Source of the DNA: an uncultured Winogradskyella sp.
GTDB taxonomy: Bacteria; Bacteroidota; Bacteroidia; Flavobacteriales; Flavobacteriaceae
Direction of reading: 5' to 3'
Assembly (NCBI RefSeq): GCF_937958655.1
Contig: NZ_CALGNH010000063.1
Coordinates: 1 to 64,000 of the forward strand
DNA: 64,000 nucleotides
A program made the translations under genes and the position numbers. Below the pieces are notes generated by a model that saw nothing but the letters and a program-made list of their open reading frames with translations, did not search any database and was not told the origin of the DNA. Below are positions 50,943 to 61,202 of this stretch, in pieces (the first letter of the stretch is position 1; each line of letters begins with the position of its first letter).

Positions 50943-51912
50943 AGAGCGCTTCCTCAATCGCATTACTAAACAACTCAGCAAGACTAATTCCGGCTTCAGC
51001 GGCTTGTTGTGGTAAGATGCTTTCTTTAGTAAGGCCTGGTACGGTATTCATTTCAAGAAAATAGGGTTCGTCATTCATAAAAATAAATTCACTACGCGAA
51101 AATCCTGTCATGCCTAAAACTTCATAGATGTGTTGCGCTACCTTTTTGGCTTTTTCCTCGTAATCTTTTGAGATTCTGGCAGGAGTTATTTCTTGAGATT
51201 TACCTTCGTATTTGGCAGCATAATCAAAGAAGTCATTTTCAGATACAATTTCTGTAATTGGTAAAACAGTGGTTTTACCTTTATATGTAATGACACCGAT
51301 AGACACTTCAACACCATCTAAAAACTGTTCGATAATAATTTCGTCATCTTCTTTAAAAGAGTTTTCTATCGCTGCATTTAAGTTTTCTTTTTTATACACT
51401 TTAGAAACTCCAAAACTACTCCCAGCTTTGTTGGCTTTTACAAAGCAGGGTAGGCCTACTTTATCAACTATAGCATTTGCATCTATGGGATCTCCTAAAT
51501 TTAGATGATAACTTTTAGCGGTTTTAATAGCATACGGTTTTAGTGTTGCTAATAAGTCTCGTTTATTAAAGGTTAAGGCAGCTTGGTACATGTTACAGCT
51601 GGTCTGTGGTAAATTAATAAGCTTAAAATAAGCTTGCATATAACCATCTTCGCCCGGCGATCCGTGTATGGCATTAAAAACACAGTCAAAGGTTATTTTT
51701 GTAGCGTTTACTAAAACGGAAAAATCGTTTTTATCTACAGGGAATTCTTCATTATTGTCATTAATAAAAACCCATTTATCTTTAAAAACATGAATACGAT
51801 AGGCATTGTATTTGGCTTTGTCTAAGGTATTATAAACTACATTACCGCTTTTGAGAGAAATTAGATATTCGCTAGAATAGCCTCCCATAATGATTGCTAT
51901 GTTTCTTTTCAT
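50941..51912 (-). CDS. ddl: D-alanine--D-alanine ligase
   Basis: IAIIMGGYSSEYLISLKSG, AIHGSPGEDGYMQAYF, GFSRSEFIFMNDEPYFLEMNTVPGLT. Confidence 0.95.
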   Translation of the reverse strand: MKRNIAIIMGGYSSEYLISLKSGNVVYNTLDKAKYNAYRIHVFKDKWVFINDNNEEFPVDKNDFSVLVNATKITFDCVFNAIHGSPGEDGYMQAYFKLINLPQTSCNMYQAALTFNKRDLLATLKPYAIKTAKSYHLNLGDPIDANAIVDKVGLPCFVKANKAGSSFGVSKVYKKENLNAAIENSFKEDDEIIIEQFLDGVEVSIGVITYKGKTTVLPITEIVSENDFFDYAAKYEGKSQEITPARISKDYEEKAKKVAQHIYEVLGMTGFSRSEFIFMNDEPYFLEMNTVPGLTKESILPQQAAEAGISLAELFSNAIEEAL

Positions 51913-52137
51913 CTTTAGTGTTCCGTAAGCACGGAATATCTTAATTAAAACTATAATGTAAAAATATCATTTATTTTCTATAAACTAAATGCAGTCTACT
52001 GTACGTATATTAATTTTAATCTGTAAGATTAAATAGTGAAACAACAACTTTGTTAAGTTATATAATTTATAATTTCACTTTTTAATGAATTTTCAAATTA
52101 AAAATTTCATGTACTTTTGTTTACCAATTCTTCATAT

Positions 52138-52689
52138 ATGAGTTTAGTTAAGTTTTTAACCAGTAAAACATTTTTTAAACATTTAGCCTTAGCAGTAATA
52201 GCCATAGTTGTATTAAGTTTTATAATGCTTAAATGGTTAAATATTACAACAAATCATGGCGAATTTGTTGTGGTGCCAGACTTAAAAGGCAAGTCTCTTA
52301 AAACGGCTAAGATAGAATTAAACGATTTAGATTTAGAGTTTAAACTTAAGGACTCTGCTAATTTTAATCCCAACTATCCTAAGTTTGCCATAATTGAGCA
52401 AGAGCCCAAAGCAGGTTCTAAAGTTAAAGAAAATCGTAAAATTTATTTAATTACTAACCCATCTGGCTACAGAAAAGTTAAGATTCCTAATATACTAAAA
52501 CGCACCTTTAGGCAAGCCAAACCACAATTAGAGGCGTTAGAGTTTAAAATCGGTAAGATTACTTATATAGATAATATTGGTAAGGACGTGGTCTTAGGTA
52601 TGAAACATAAAGGGAAAACCCTAAAACCTAATACGATGTTACCCTTAACGTCTACTATAGATTTGGTATTAGGTAACGGTAATCGTTAA
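52138..52689 (+). CDS. PASTA domain protein
   Basis: One TM then VVVPDLKGKSLKTAKIELNDLDLEF, EQEPKAGSKVKENRKIYL. Confidence 0.87.
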   Translation: MSLVKFLTSKTFFKHLALAVIAIVVLSFIMLKWLNITTNHGEFVVVPDLKGKSLKTAKIELNDLDLEFKLKDSANFNPNYPKFAIIEQEPKAGSKVKENRKIYLITNPSGYRKVKIPNILKRTFRQAKPQLEALEFKIGKITYIDNIGKDVVLGMKHKGKTLKPNTMLPLTSTIDLVLGNGNR

Positions 52690-52693
52690 CTGC

Positions 52694-53728
52694 ATGGCAC
52701 CAACTGTAGACACCACTAGCCAAAGTGACGGACTTTACGAGCACTACGCTTTTAAAGTGGAAAAAGGCCAACAAGCCTTACGTATAGACAAATACCTAAT
52801 GAATTTTGTTGAAAACGCAACACGAAACAAAATTCAGCAAGCCGCTAAAGACGGTAACGTTTTTGTTAACGGCAAACCAGTAAAAGCAAATTATAAGGTA
52901 AAATCTAACGACCAAATCACAGTAAAATTTCAGCATCCTCCTCATGAACATTTACTGGTGGCTGAGGATATACCCATTGATATTGTTTACGAAGATGATG
53001 ATGTACTTGTGGTTAATAAACCTGCAGGTATGGTAGTACATCCAGGACACGGAAATTACTCAGGTACTTTAATTAACGGTCTCATTTTTCATTTCAAAAA
53101 TTTACCAAACAACTCTAGTGATCGACCAGGTTTGGTACATCGTATAGATAAAGACACAAGTGGGTTATTAGTTGTAGCTAAGACCGAAAAAGCTATGACA
53201 CATTTGTCTAATCAGTTTGCTGAGAAGACTAGTGAGCGCGAATATGTGGCTATAGTTTGGGGAAACATGAATGAAGACAAAGGAACTGTAGAAGGTCATA
53301 TTGGTCGTAACCCAAAAAACAGATTACAAAACACTGTTTACGAAGGTGATGAAGCTTATAAAGGAAAACCTGCCGTAACACATTATAAGGTTATAGAACG
53401 ATTAGGCTATGTTACACTTGTGCGCTGTAAATTAGAAACAGGCCGTACCCACCAAATTCGTGTGCACATGAAACACATTGGGCATACCTTATTTAACGAC
53501 GAGCGGTATGGTGGAGAGCGCATACTAAAAGGCACCACATTTACAAAGTATAAGCAGTTTGTTGAGAATTGTTTTAAAATCTTACCAAGGCAAGCGCTAC
53601 ATGCCAAAACTTTAGGTTTTGAGCATCCAACAACTGGAGAATGGTTAAGTTTTTCTACCGAAGTTCCTGAGGATATGCAACAATGCATCGAAAAATGGCG
53701 AGGCTATGCTAAGCATCAAGATGTCTAA
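52694..53728 (+). CDS. RluD-type pseudouridine synthase
   Basis: RIDKYLMNFVENATRNKIQQAAKDGNVFVNG (S4-like), RPGLVHRIDKDTSGLLVVAK. Confidence 0.93.
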   Translation: MAPTVDTTSQSDGLYEHYAFKVEKGQQALRIDKYLMNFVENATRNKIQQAAKDGNVFVNGKPVKANYKVKSNDQITVKFQHPPHEHLLVAEDIPIDIVYEDDDVLVVNKPAGMVVHPGHGNYSGTLINGLIFHFKNLPNNSSDRPGLVHRIDKDTSGLLVVAKTEKAMTHLSNQFAEKTSEREYVAIVWGNMNEDKGTVEGHIGRNPKNRLQNTVYEGDEAYKGKPAVTHYKVIERLGYVTLVRCKLETGRTHQIRVHMKHIGHTLFNDERYGGERILKGTTFTKYKQFVENCFKILPRQALHAKTLGFEHPTTGEWLSFSTEVPEDMQQCIEKWRGYAKHQDV

Positions 53729-53801
53729 AATAAAATAAACTTTTGTCATGCTGTTCTCATAGTTAACGGAATGATTTCAACCTCTAACCAAACTTTAAAC
53801 T

Positions 53802-53829
53802 CAGATTCTGAAACCAGTTGAGAATGATA
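53802..53829. repeat. Degenerate member of the CTGAACTTGTTTCAG palindrome family
   Basis: cagattctgaaaccagttgagaatgata. Confidence 0.45.
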
Positions 53830-53933
53830 GATATCATCATTTTTAGGGGATAGGAATTACTTATACTACTATCGAGATTAGTTCTATTAAAATCTTGAAA
53901 CTGTAATCTTTCCGTTGTATTTTTACATTTTGA

Positions 53934-53972
53934 ATTTTCCCCTTTGGGGAATTAAAAGGGGCTTATGAAACT
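53934..53972 (+). repeat. 39-nt leader/start element shared with coaD
   Basis: aattttcccctttggggaattaaaaggggcttATGAAAC; 36/39 identical to the coaD copy. Confidence 0.85.
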
Positions 53973-54723
53973 TGTATTATCACCAGCTAAATCTTTAGAT
54001 TTTGAAAGCAAACTGCCAACCACTAAAACAACAGAAGGTTGTTTTTTAGCAGAAGCAGAACGCCTAAACAAACTTTTAAAAAAGAAATCTGCGAAAAGCC
54101 TGTCAAAGCTTATGAAGATTTCAGATAACTTGGGTCAACTCAATTACGAGCGCAACCAAGACTGGGAATTACCCTTTACAAAAGATAATGCAAGGCAAGC
54201 CTTATACGCTTTTAATGGTGATGTATATAGAGGTTTAGATGCCTATACTATAGATACAAATCGATTAGATAAGGTACAAGATACAGTAAGAATTATATCG
54301 GGTTTATACGGTATTTTAAAACCTTTAGATTTAATACAGCCCTATCGTTTAGAAATGGGTACTAAAATGCCTGTAGGGAAGAACAAAAATCTTTATGAGT
54401 TTTGGAAACAGAAAGTTACCAAAGCTTTAAATGATGAACTTAAAGCGAGCGAAGTATTCTTAAATTTAGCCAGTAACGAATATTTTAAAGCTATAGATAC
54501 AAAAGCACTAAAAGTGCCTGTAGTAAATGTAGCCTTTAAAGAATTTAAAAATGGTGAGTATAAAATAATCGCCATTTTTGCTAAACTTGCTAGAGGACTT
54601 ATGTCGCGTTACGTTATTGATACAGACGCTAAAACCATAGAAGATATTAAAGGCTTTAATTACGAAAATTATGGTTTTAGTGAAAGTTTATCTTCTGAAA
54701 ATGAGTTGGTTTTTGTGAGATAG
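53965..54723 (+). CDS. yaaA: Peroxide stress protein YaaA
   Basis: MKLVLSPAKSLDFESKLPTT, ALYAFNGDVYRGLDA, SGLYGILKPLDLIQPYRLEMGTKM. Confidence 0.94.
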   Translation: MKLVLSPAKSLDFESKLPTTKTTEGCFLAEAERLNKLLKKKSAKSLSKLMKISDNLGQLNYERNQDWELPFTKDNARQALYAFNGDVYRGLDAYTIDTNRLDKVQDTVRIISGLYGILKPLDLIQPYRLEMGTKMPVGKNKNLYEFWKQKVTKALNDELKASEVFLNLASNEYFKAIDTKALKVPVVNVAFKEFKNGEYKIIAIFAKLARGLMSRYVIDTDAKTIEDIKGFNYENYGFSESLSSENELVFVR

Positions 54724-54756
54724 TTTTTATCTTTAAAAGATAATAACCAATCATTA

Positions 54757-55482
54757 ATGTTTAGATATTACTTAATCATTGCCGTACAAGGCTATTGTCT
54801 TTACCATATCTATAAAAATAACAAGCCTTATTATTGGTATTTTATTGTGTTCGTTATTCCTGTTATTGGTCCTATAATATATTTTATAACCAATATTTAT
54901 AGCAAACGTGACGCTGATAAAATTCAGAATGAAATCACATCGATTATAAATCCAACAAAAAAGATTCGTGATTTAGAAAAGACCTTAGAATTTTCAGATT
55001 CTTATACCAATAGAATTGCCTTGGCAGATGCTTATGTAGAAAATGGCGATATGCCTAATGCCATCGTAAATTATAAATATACCTTAAAGGATTCTGACCA
55101 AAATGATCTTTACACAAGGCAGCAATTGATATTATGTTATTTTCAACTTAAAGATTATAAAGGTGTTATAGAACATGCTGAAACAATTAGTTATAGATCA
55201 GAATTTTTAGGCTCAAAGCAACAATTCTGTTATGGATTAGCACTAAAGGAACTTGGTAAATTAGACCAAGCAGAAATACAATTAAAACAAATAGACAGAC
55301 CGTACTCAAATTATAACGAACGTTTAGAATTAGCAAAGTTTTATCTTGAAAATCAGCGACAATCCGAAGGTATTGAATTACTTAAAGAAATTTTATCCGA
55401 ATCTCAACACATGACTAAGCACAACAGGCGAGTTTACAGAGACACAATCAAAGAAGTTGAGCGTTTGATAAAATCGTCTTGA
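54757..55482 (+). CDS. Membrane-anchored TPR-like hypothetical protein
   Basis: N-terminal TMs, FVIPVIGPIIYFITNIYSKRDADKIQ, TPR-like helices. Confidence 0.7.
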   Translation: MFRYYLIIAVQGYCLYHIYKNNKPYYWYFIVFVIPVIGPIIYFITNIYSKRDADKIQNEITSIINPTKKIRDLEKTLEFSDSYTNRIALADAYVENGDMPNAIVNYKYTLKDSDQNDLYTRQQLILCYFQLKDYKGVIEHAETISYRSEFLGSKQQFCYGLALKELGKLDQAEIQLKQIDRPYSNYNERLELAKFYLENQRQSEGIELLKEILSESQHMTKHNRRVYRDTIKEVERLIKSS

Positions 55483-55633
55483 TTATAAATTATTTACGCC
55501 TTTACATTCTTAAAGTCCCATTAAAGGACTATCCTAAAATTAACCTTCAATCAAATGTCTCCTTGAGGTAATGCACTAAGTATGTCCAAGTGGAACTTTA
55601 GGGGTGTTTTCTAAAAAATAGAATTATATTGTA

Positions 55634-56317
55634 ATGGTAATGTTCCTCCACAAGCATCCATACCAACCCTTTATTCAATCAGACACCAAAAAGCTGATCG
55701 TTGGCACTCTGCCACCACCACGATTTACAACTGGTGATTTATTAGAGAAAGATGTGGACTTTTGCTACGGAAGTTATTATAATTCTCTTTGGTTATTTAT
55801 TGATAAAATTCATAATCTCAATTTACGTTACGATAATTCTCATAAGGCTATAGACCAACGCAAGCAATTTTTAATAGAACACAACATTGGTGTTTGTGAT
55901 ATTGTTGAAAGTGCAGAACGCGAAAAAATTGATGCTTCGGATTTGGGTATGAAAAACATTAAGCTAAGAGATATTATAGGTTATATAAAAAAGTACCCAA
56001 ATATAGAGACCATTTTATTTATTGGTGGCAACAGTAAAAATGGACCAGAGTATTTTTTTAGAAAACATCTTAAAGATTATAATCTAAAACTAGAATTGGT
56101 AAATAATGAAGTGCCGAGAATCCATCAATTTAAACTTTGTCATCCTGAACTTGTTTCAGAATCTCAAAGAACCATCAAAACTGTTTCACTAACCTCTAGC
56201 TCGGGTGCTGCTAATATTTCAATTAGTAGATTGCCACTTTATAAACAGCTTAAAGTTAAAAACCCAGATTTTAATACCTTTGATTTTAGAGTGATGCAGT
56301 ATTCTGAGTTCTTTTAA
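55634..56317 (+). CDS. Uracil-DNA glycosylase family protein
   Basis: KLIVGTLPPPRF, FCYGSYYNSLWLFIDKI, GVCDIVESAEREKIDASD. Confidence 0.75.
   Translation: MVMFLHKHPYQPFIQSDTKKLIVGTLPPPRFTTGDLLEKDVDFCYGSYYNSLWLFIDKIHNLNLRYDNSHKAIDQRKQFLIEHNIGVCDIVESAEREKIDASDLGMKNIKLRDIIGYIKKYPNIETILFIGGNSKNGPEYFFRKHLKDYNLKLELVNNEVPRIHQFKLCHPELVSESQRTIKTVSLTSSSGAANISISRLPLYKQLKVKNPDFNTFDFRVMQYSEFF
56139..56165. repeat. Dispersed palindrome embedded in the UDG-family CDS
   Basis: gtcatcctgaacttgtttcagaatctc, encoding CHPELVSESQ. Confidence 0.8.
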
Positions 56318-56338
56318 TAGATTTTTGGTTAAGGGCTT

Positions 56339-56514
56339 GAGGCTGTCTGAAAGGTCGGTAAAAATATAAGCTACCACTTTGAGCATTGGTTGAGAGCGAA
56401 GTATGCTTTGATTGAAAGCACACTGCGAAGCAGTCGAAATGCACTGGTAATCAAAATTTTAGATTTACCGCCTGCGCTCAAAATAACAGAAAACAATACT
56501 TTTCAGACAGTCTC
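56339..56514. repeat. 176-bp MITE-like palindromic element
   Basis: Terminal inverted repeat gaggctgtctgaaagg / cttttcagacagtctc (14/16) with nested inner stems. Confidence 0.75.
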
Positions 56515-56548
56515 TTTATGGGTGCAAGTTTTATAGTTAGTTAGAATT

Positions 56549-57793
56549 TTAAGTGTCTATTGAAAATTCTTTTCTTTTTTTTAGAAGTGCTTTAGCAGCT
56601 AATCGCCCAGATTCCATAGCGGCGTTTAAAGAACCGTTCATTAAGGCGTCTCCGGCCAAAAACACATTATCCAGAACCTCGTTTTTGCTATGTTGAACAG
56701 TCATTTTAAGATTTTGGATATCAGGTAAAGCTTTATTGATTGTGTAATGGTGAATGTAATTAACTCTAGAAGCTCCAGTATAGTTCTTAACTTCAGAGCT
56801 AATCTTTTCAATGATTGCTGCATCCGAAATGTTATGGTGCTTAAGCGTGGTTACGGACAAAACCGTTTTATCTGTTTTAACATCTGTATAGGCGTACAAG
56901 TTATTGGCATAATTTTCTGTACCAGATATTAGTGCAATTGTACGAGTAGGGATATTAGTTTTATCGACTTCAAAATATAAGCACATGCAAGTCTTCCACG
57001 CTATATCTTGGTTGTTATGAGAGTGAATTACTGAATTTGAGTTAGTAGCCACAATCACTCCATAATGTGATATGTTTTCACCAGAACTCATCAAAATTTT
57101 GTCATCAGTGATTTCTTTTACTTCAGAGTTAAACATAAACTCAGTGTTATGTAATTTGTTTTTCAATTGATTGCTTATTTCTCCTATGCCCAATTTTGGT
57201 ATGGTGGCGTATCCTTCACCAAACATTTTGTAAACAAATTCAAACATTCTACTCGATGTTTTTAAACTCGTCTCCAAAAATATTCCAGAGAAAAACGGTT
57301 TAAAGAACCGCTCAATTATCTTAGAGGAGAAACCAAATTCAATAAGATATTGAAGTGTTGTAGTTTCTTTTGAATTAAAGATTTCATCTATAGATTTACG
57401 CTTTAAACTATTATTTAATTTTAAGACTTTAATTTTATCACCTATTGTACCAATGTCTGAAAATAGGGTAGGTAGCAGTACCTTCCAGTCTCTTAGTGGG
57501 TCTCCAATCCTATAGGCTTTATCGTTTACATAAATTAATGCACCAGATTCAAGCTTATGTAAATTAAGTGCATCCATATCTAAATACTGCTTTGCTAAAG
57601 GATAAGCGCTGAGTAGTACCTGAAATCCAAGGTCTAATGCGTATCCTTTTACTTTATTGGTTTTTACTCTTCCTCCTACCTCATTAGATTGCTCAATAAT
57701 TATGGGTTTATATCCCTTTTGTTCAAGCTCATAAGCAGCGATTAGCCCACTCACTCCAGCACCAATAATATAAATGTTCTTTTTAGACGTCAT
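56549..57793 (-). CDS. FAD-dependent amine oxidase / phytoene desaturase-like
   Basis: NIYIIGAGVSGLIAAYELEQKGYKPIIIEQSNEVGGRVKTN. Confidence 0.88.
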   Translation of the reverse strand: MTSKKNIYIIGAGVSGLIAAYELEQKGYKPIIIEQSNEVGGRVKTNKVKGYALDLGFQVLLSAYPLAKQYLDMDALNLHKLESGALIYVNDKAYRIGDPLRDWKVLLPTLFSDIGTIGDKIKVLKLNNSLKRKSIDEIFNSKETTTLQYLIEFGFSSKIIERFFKPFFSGIFLETSLKTSSRMFEFVYKMFGEGYATIPKLGIGEISNQLKNKLHNTEFMFNSEVKEITDDKILMSSGENISHYGVIVATNSNSVIHSHNNQDIAWKTCMCLYFEVDKTNIPTRTIALISGTENYANNLYAYTDVKTDKTVLSVTTLKHHNISDAAIIEKISSEVKNYTGASRVNYIHHYTINKALPDIQNLKMTVQHSKNEVLDNVFLAGDALMNGSLNAAMESGRLAAKALLKKRKEFSIDT

Positions 57794-58021
57794 TGATTTT
57801 GTTGTATTAAGTTTACGAATAGACCTTTTTTTATGCCAATTAGCGACAAGGACTTCATATAAAATCGTTTTAATATTTTATATCTCCTATTAGACGAAAT
57901 TACCCGAAAAAAATTAGAATATCAAGTAAGTACAAGATACCGAATATATATATGTTGTACCTTAGCAATATAAAAAAGAGGTGAGCTTTAAATAGATATT
58001 CATCTTAATTAAAAACGATGT

Positions 58022-59287
58022 ATGTCATTTAAATCATTAGGCTTATCTGAGTCTTTACTTAAAGCGGTTAGTAAAAAGGGTTATGAAACGCCTTCGTCAA
58101 TACAAACCAAAGCTATTCCGCCAATCTTAGAAGGAAAAGATGTGCTGGCATCTGCACAAACAGGTACTGGTAAAACTGCAAGTTTTACATTGCCGTTATT
58201 GCATGTACTTTCTGAGAACCCAAAACAAAAGTACAGAAATATTAGAGCTTTAATACTTGCGCCGACCAGAGAATTGGCGGCTCAAGTTCATAATAACGTC
58301 AAAGAATATAGTGAGTTTTTAGGGCTGCGAAGTACGGTTATTTTTGGTGGTGTTAATCAAAAACCACAAATAAGAACTATTAGACAAGGTGTTGATATTT
58401 TAATTGCTACTCCGGGTCGATTAATCGATTTAGAAAATCAAGGGGTGTTATCTCTAAAATATGTTGAGATTTTTGTTTTAGATGAAGCCGACCGTATGCT
58501 TGATATGGGTTTTATACGCGATATAGAACGTGTGATGAAATTGATGCCAAGTAAGCGTCAAAACTTAATGTTCTCAGCAACCTTTTCTAAAGACATAAAG
58601 AAGTTAGCGTATTCTATTCTTAATAATCCTGAACAAGTTGAAGTTACACCAGAGAATACTGCTGTTGAAATTATTGACCAAAAAGTACATCGTGTTGCCA
58701 AAAACAAAAAAACAGGCTTAATTATAAAGCTAATTTCTGAAGGCAGTTGGAAACAAGTTTTAGTATTTACACGTACCAAACATGGAGCCAATCGTTTAAC
58801 AAAGAAAATGATAAGCGCTGGTATTACGGCTGCAGCAATACATGGTAATAAAAGTCAAGGAGCGCGCACTAAAGCTCTTGCAGGATTTAAAAAAGGAGAT
58901 ATTAGGGTATTGGTAGCTACAGATATTGCCGCACGAGGTATAGATATACCGTTGTTACCTCATGTTATTAATTTTGAACTTCCTAATGTTTCTGAAGATT
59001 ATGTCCATAGAATTGGTAGAACAGGTAGGGCAGGAGCGAGCGGACAAGCTATTTCGTTGGTAAGTGCTGATGAGATAAGCTATTTACGTGGTATAGAAAA
59101 ATTGATAGGAATGTCTATTGATCTTGAAATCATAGAAGGTTTTGAGCCAGACCCAAACGCATCAACAGAGCCTATAAAGCCGGGTCAGAATCGTAATAAA
59201 AGTACGAGTCGAAATAATAAATCAAAAAAATCTAGTCGTAACAAAAATTCTAATCGAAATAGAAATAGAAACCGAAAGAAAAATTAA
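58022..59287 (+). CDS. DEAD-box RNA helicase (RhlE-like)
   Basis: [41 protein letters not shown]; Arg/Asn/Lys-rich tail. Confidence 0.95.
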   Translation: MSFKSLGLSESLLKAVSKKGYETPSSIQTKAIPPILEGKDVLASAQTGTGKTASFTLPLLHVLSENPKQKYRNIRALILAPTRELAAQVHNNVKEYSEFLGLRSTVIFGGVNQKPQIRTIRQGVDILIATPGRLIDLENQGVLSLKYVEIFVLDEADRMLDMGFIRDIERVMKLMPSKRQNLMFSATFSKDIKKLAYSILNNPEQVEVTPENTAVEIIDQKVHRVAKNKKTGLIIKLISEGSWKQVLVFTRTKHGANRLTKKMISAGITAAAIHGNKSQGARTKALAGFKKGDIRVLVATDIAARGIDIPLLPHVINFELPNVSEDYVHRIGRTGRAGASGQAISLVSADEISYLRGIEKLIGMSIDLEIIEGFEPDPNASTEPIKPGQNRNKSTSRNNKSKKSSRNKNSNRNRNRNRKKN

Positions 59288-59366
59288 GTGGTAATAATTA
59301 ACGATTCAAATGACGTAATAGCTCATTTCATTTAAGTCGATTTAGATTTTCTTTTAAGGCATAAGC

Positions 59367-60257
59367 CTAAACTTTAGGTAATACTTTATTCTTTTTCTTA
59401 TCTAGATAATGGCGCAAGACTCCGCCTTTTACTGAATTAACATCAAACTCAACAATAAAGGCATTGTCGTCTAAATCATTAACAATACGATACATCTTTT
59501 TTATATCTATACGATTAATGATGGTATGGATAATGTCAAAATCTTCAGACTTACCAGAACTGCCAACACCACGTGTTCCCTTATAGATTGTCATGCCTGT
59601 GCCGAGTTCTTTCATAATAGCAACTTCAATAGCTTCATATTTTTTAGAAACTATGGTGACACCAATAAAATCTTCAAAACCTTCAATAACCAAATCAGTA
59701 ACCTTAGCAGCAACAATATAGGTAAGGATAGAGTAGAGGGCAACCTCAACTGATAGAATCAAAGCCGTAATGCTAAATAGAATAATATTAAATACCAAAA
59801 CGATTTGGCCTATACTAATACCAAATCTATCGTTTAGGTATATGCCTAAAATTTCAGAACCATCGAGTACTGAGCCATTTCTTATGGCAATACCAATACC
59901 TGCACCTAGAAAAAGACCACCAAAAATGGATATTAATAATTTATCGTTAGTGATGGTGGCAAAATTTTCGAAATGGATAAAAAGTGCCAATCCTAAAATA
60001 CTAACAATAGATTTAATAACGATGCGTTTAGAAACGGTGTAAAAACCAAGAATTAAAAAGGGAATACTAAATATAATTAGTAGTACAGAGAGTTTAATGT
60101 CAACTTGAGTACGCACTAAAAGCGCCATACCTGTAACACCTCCATCTAAAAATCCGTTAGGTAACAAAAACGCTTTTAGTCCAATACTAGCAAGGACAAT
60201 CCCAAATGCAATTTGTATATACTCTGAAATTAGTCTAAATGTTTTTGTGTTTTTCAA
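59367..60257 (-). CDS. YitT family protein (DUF2179)
   Basis: Multi-TM N-terminus, FLPNGFLDGGVTGMALL, C-terminal DUF2179-like domain. Confidence 0.88.
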   Translation of the reverse strand: MKNTKTFRLISEYIQIAFGIVLASIGLKAFLLPNGFLDGGVTGMALLVRTQVDIKLSVLLIIFSIPFLILGFYTVSKRIVIKSIVSILGLALFIHFENFATITNDKLLISIFGGLFLGAGIGIAIRNGSVLDGSEILGIYLNDRFGISIGQIVLVFNIILFSITALILSVEVALYSILTYIVAAKVTDLVIEGFEDFIGVTIVSKKYEAIEVAIMKELGTGMTIYKGTRGVGSSGKSEDFDIIHTIINRIDIKKMYRIVNDLDDNAFIVEFDVNSVKGGVLRHYLDKKKNKVLPKV

Positions 60258-60312
60258 AATTTGGTGGATTTGAGATCAAGTTACAAAACTAAAAGTGTTT
60301 TTTGTTTAAAGC

Positions 60313-60471
60313 CTAAAAAAATCCTCTATAAATTTTAGTGGATTTCATAGTCATTGGTTTTGTTATTGCGTTTTCGTTTTTTTCTTTTAGGTCTTCTTCT
60401 TGGGTATTTTCAAATAATATTTCGCAAACTAAAATAATATAAAGATCTACTTTTAATCTTTTTAAAATCAT
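60313..60471 (-). CDS. Possible 52-aa small ORF
   Basis: MILKRLKVDLYIILVCEILFENTQEEDLKEKNENAITKPMTMKSTKIYRGFF; below the ORF-track cutoff. Confidence 0.25.
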   Translation of the reverse strand: MILKRLKVDLYIILVCEILFENTQEEDLKEKNENAITKPMTMKSTKIYRGFF

Positions 60472-60534
60472 AATATTATTTTTTTTAATTCATATTTATA
60501 GCCATAAAAACTATAAAATGGTGTAATGAAAAAC

Positions 60535-60987
60535 TTATTTTAGTTGCCGAAGCCCTTCGTAAACAATAATGCTTACTGCATTTGCTAGATTTAGACTTCT
60601 AATATGTTTGCTATACATTGGTATTTTAAAAAGCGCATTTTTATGTTTATCAGTTATTGATTTAGAAAGACCAACCGACTCTTTACCAAAAACCAAAAAC
60701 ATGTCATTACAATAGTTAATATCCCAATGAGATTGAGTACCGCGACTAGATAAAAATACCATTTTAGTAGTCTTATTTTTTGAAAAGAAGTCGTCAACAG
60801 AATCGTAATACACCACTTTTATATGCTGCCAGTAATCTAAACCAGCACGTTTTAATCGTTTATCATCTATTTGAAACCCAAAAGGCTTAACTAAATGTAG
60901 AGTAGAGCCTGTAGCTAAGGCTAAACGACCAATATTACCTGTGTTGTTTGGGATTTCGGGCTCTATGAGGACGATGTTAAGCGGCAT
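60535..60987 (-). CDS. trmL: tRNA (cytidine(34)-2'-O)-methyltransferase
   Basis: NIVLIEPEIPNNTGNIGRLALATGSTLHLVKPFGF. Confidence 0.9.
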   Translation of the reverse strand: MPLNIVLIEPEIPNNTGNIGRLALATGSTLHLVKPFGFQIDDKRLKRAGLDYWQHIKVVYYDSVDDFFSKNKTTKMVFLSSRGTQSHWDINYCNDMFLVFGKESVGLSKSITDKHKNALFKIPMYSKHIRSLNLANAVSIIVYEGLRQLK

Positions 60988-61201
60988 TTTTTCTGGTGAG
61001 TTTTATGTAGACAAGTCTTAGTAAAAGCACAAAAGGTAAACCATGCAAAACCACGTCAAAATAATCTTTTATAGACATGCCATTTGCACCACCAAATAAC
61101 CATCTAATCTTGCCAATAATATGAGGCTCTGGAAAAAATGGTGCAAAGCCTAATGTTAAACACAGAGGTATAATGATAGGCCAATTGTTTAAAAGTTTCA
61201 T
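60977..61201 (-). CDS. Small membrane protein
   Basis: MKLLNNWPIIIPLCLTLGFAPFFPEPHIIGKIRWLFGG; start refined. Confidence 0.65.
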   Translation of the reverse strand: MKLLNNWPIIIPLCLTLGFAPFFPEPHIIGKIRWLFGGANGMSIKDYFDVVLHGLPFVLLLRLVYIKLTRKNAA

Positions 61202-61202
61202 G

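Noticed and set aside
58022-59287. Arg/Asn/Lys-rich tail of the DEAD-box helicase as an unusual repeat
   Set aside because: Such basic low-complexity tails are ordinary in RhlE-type helicases.
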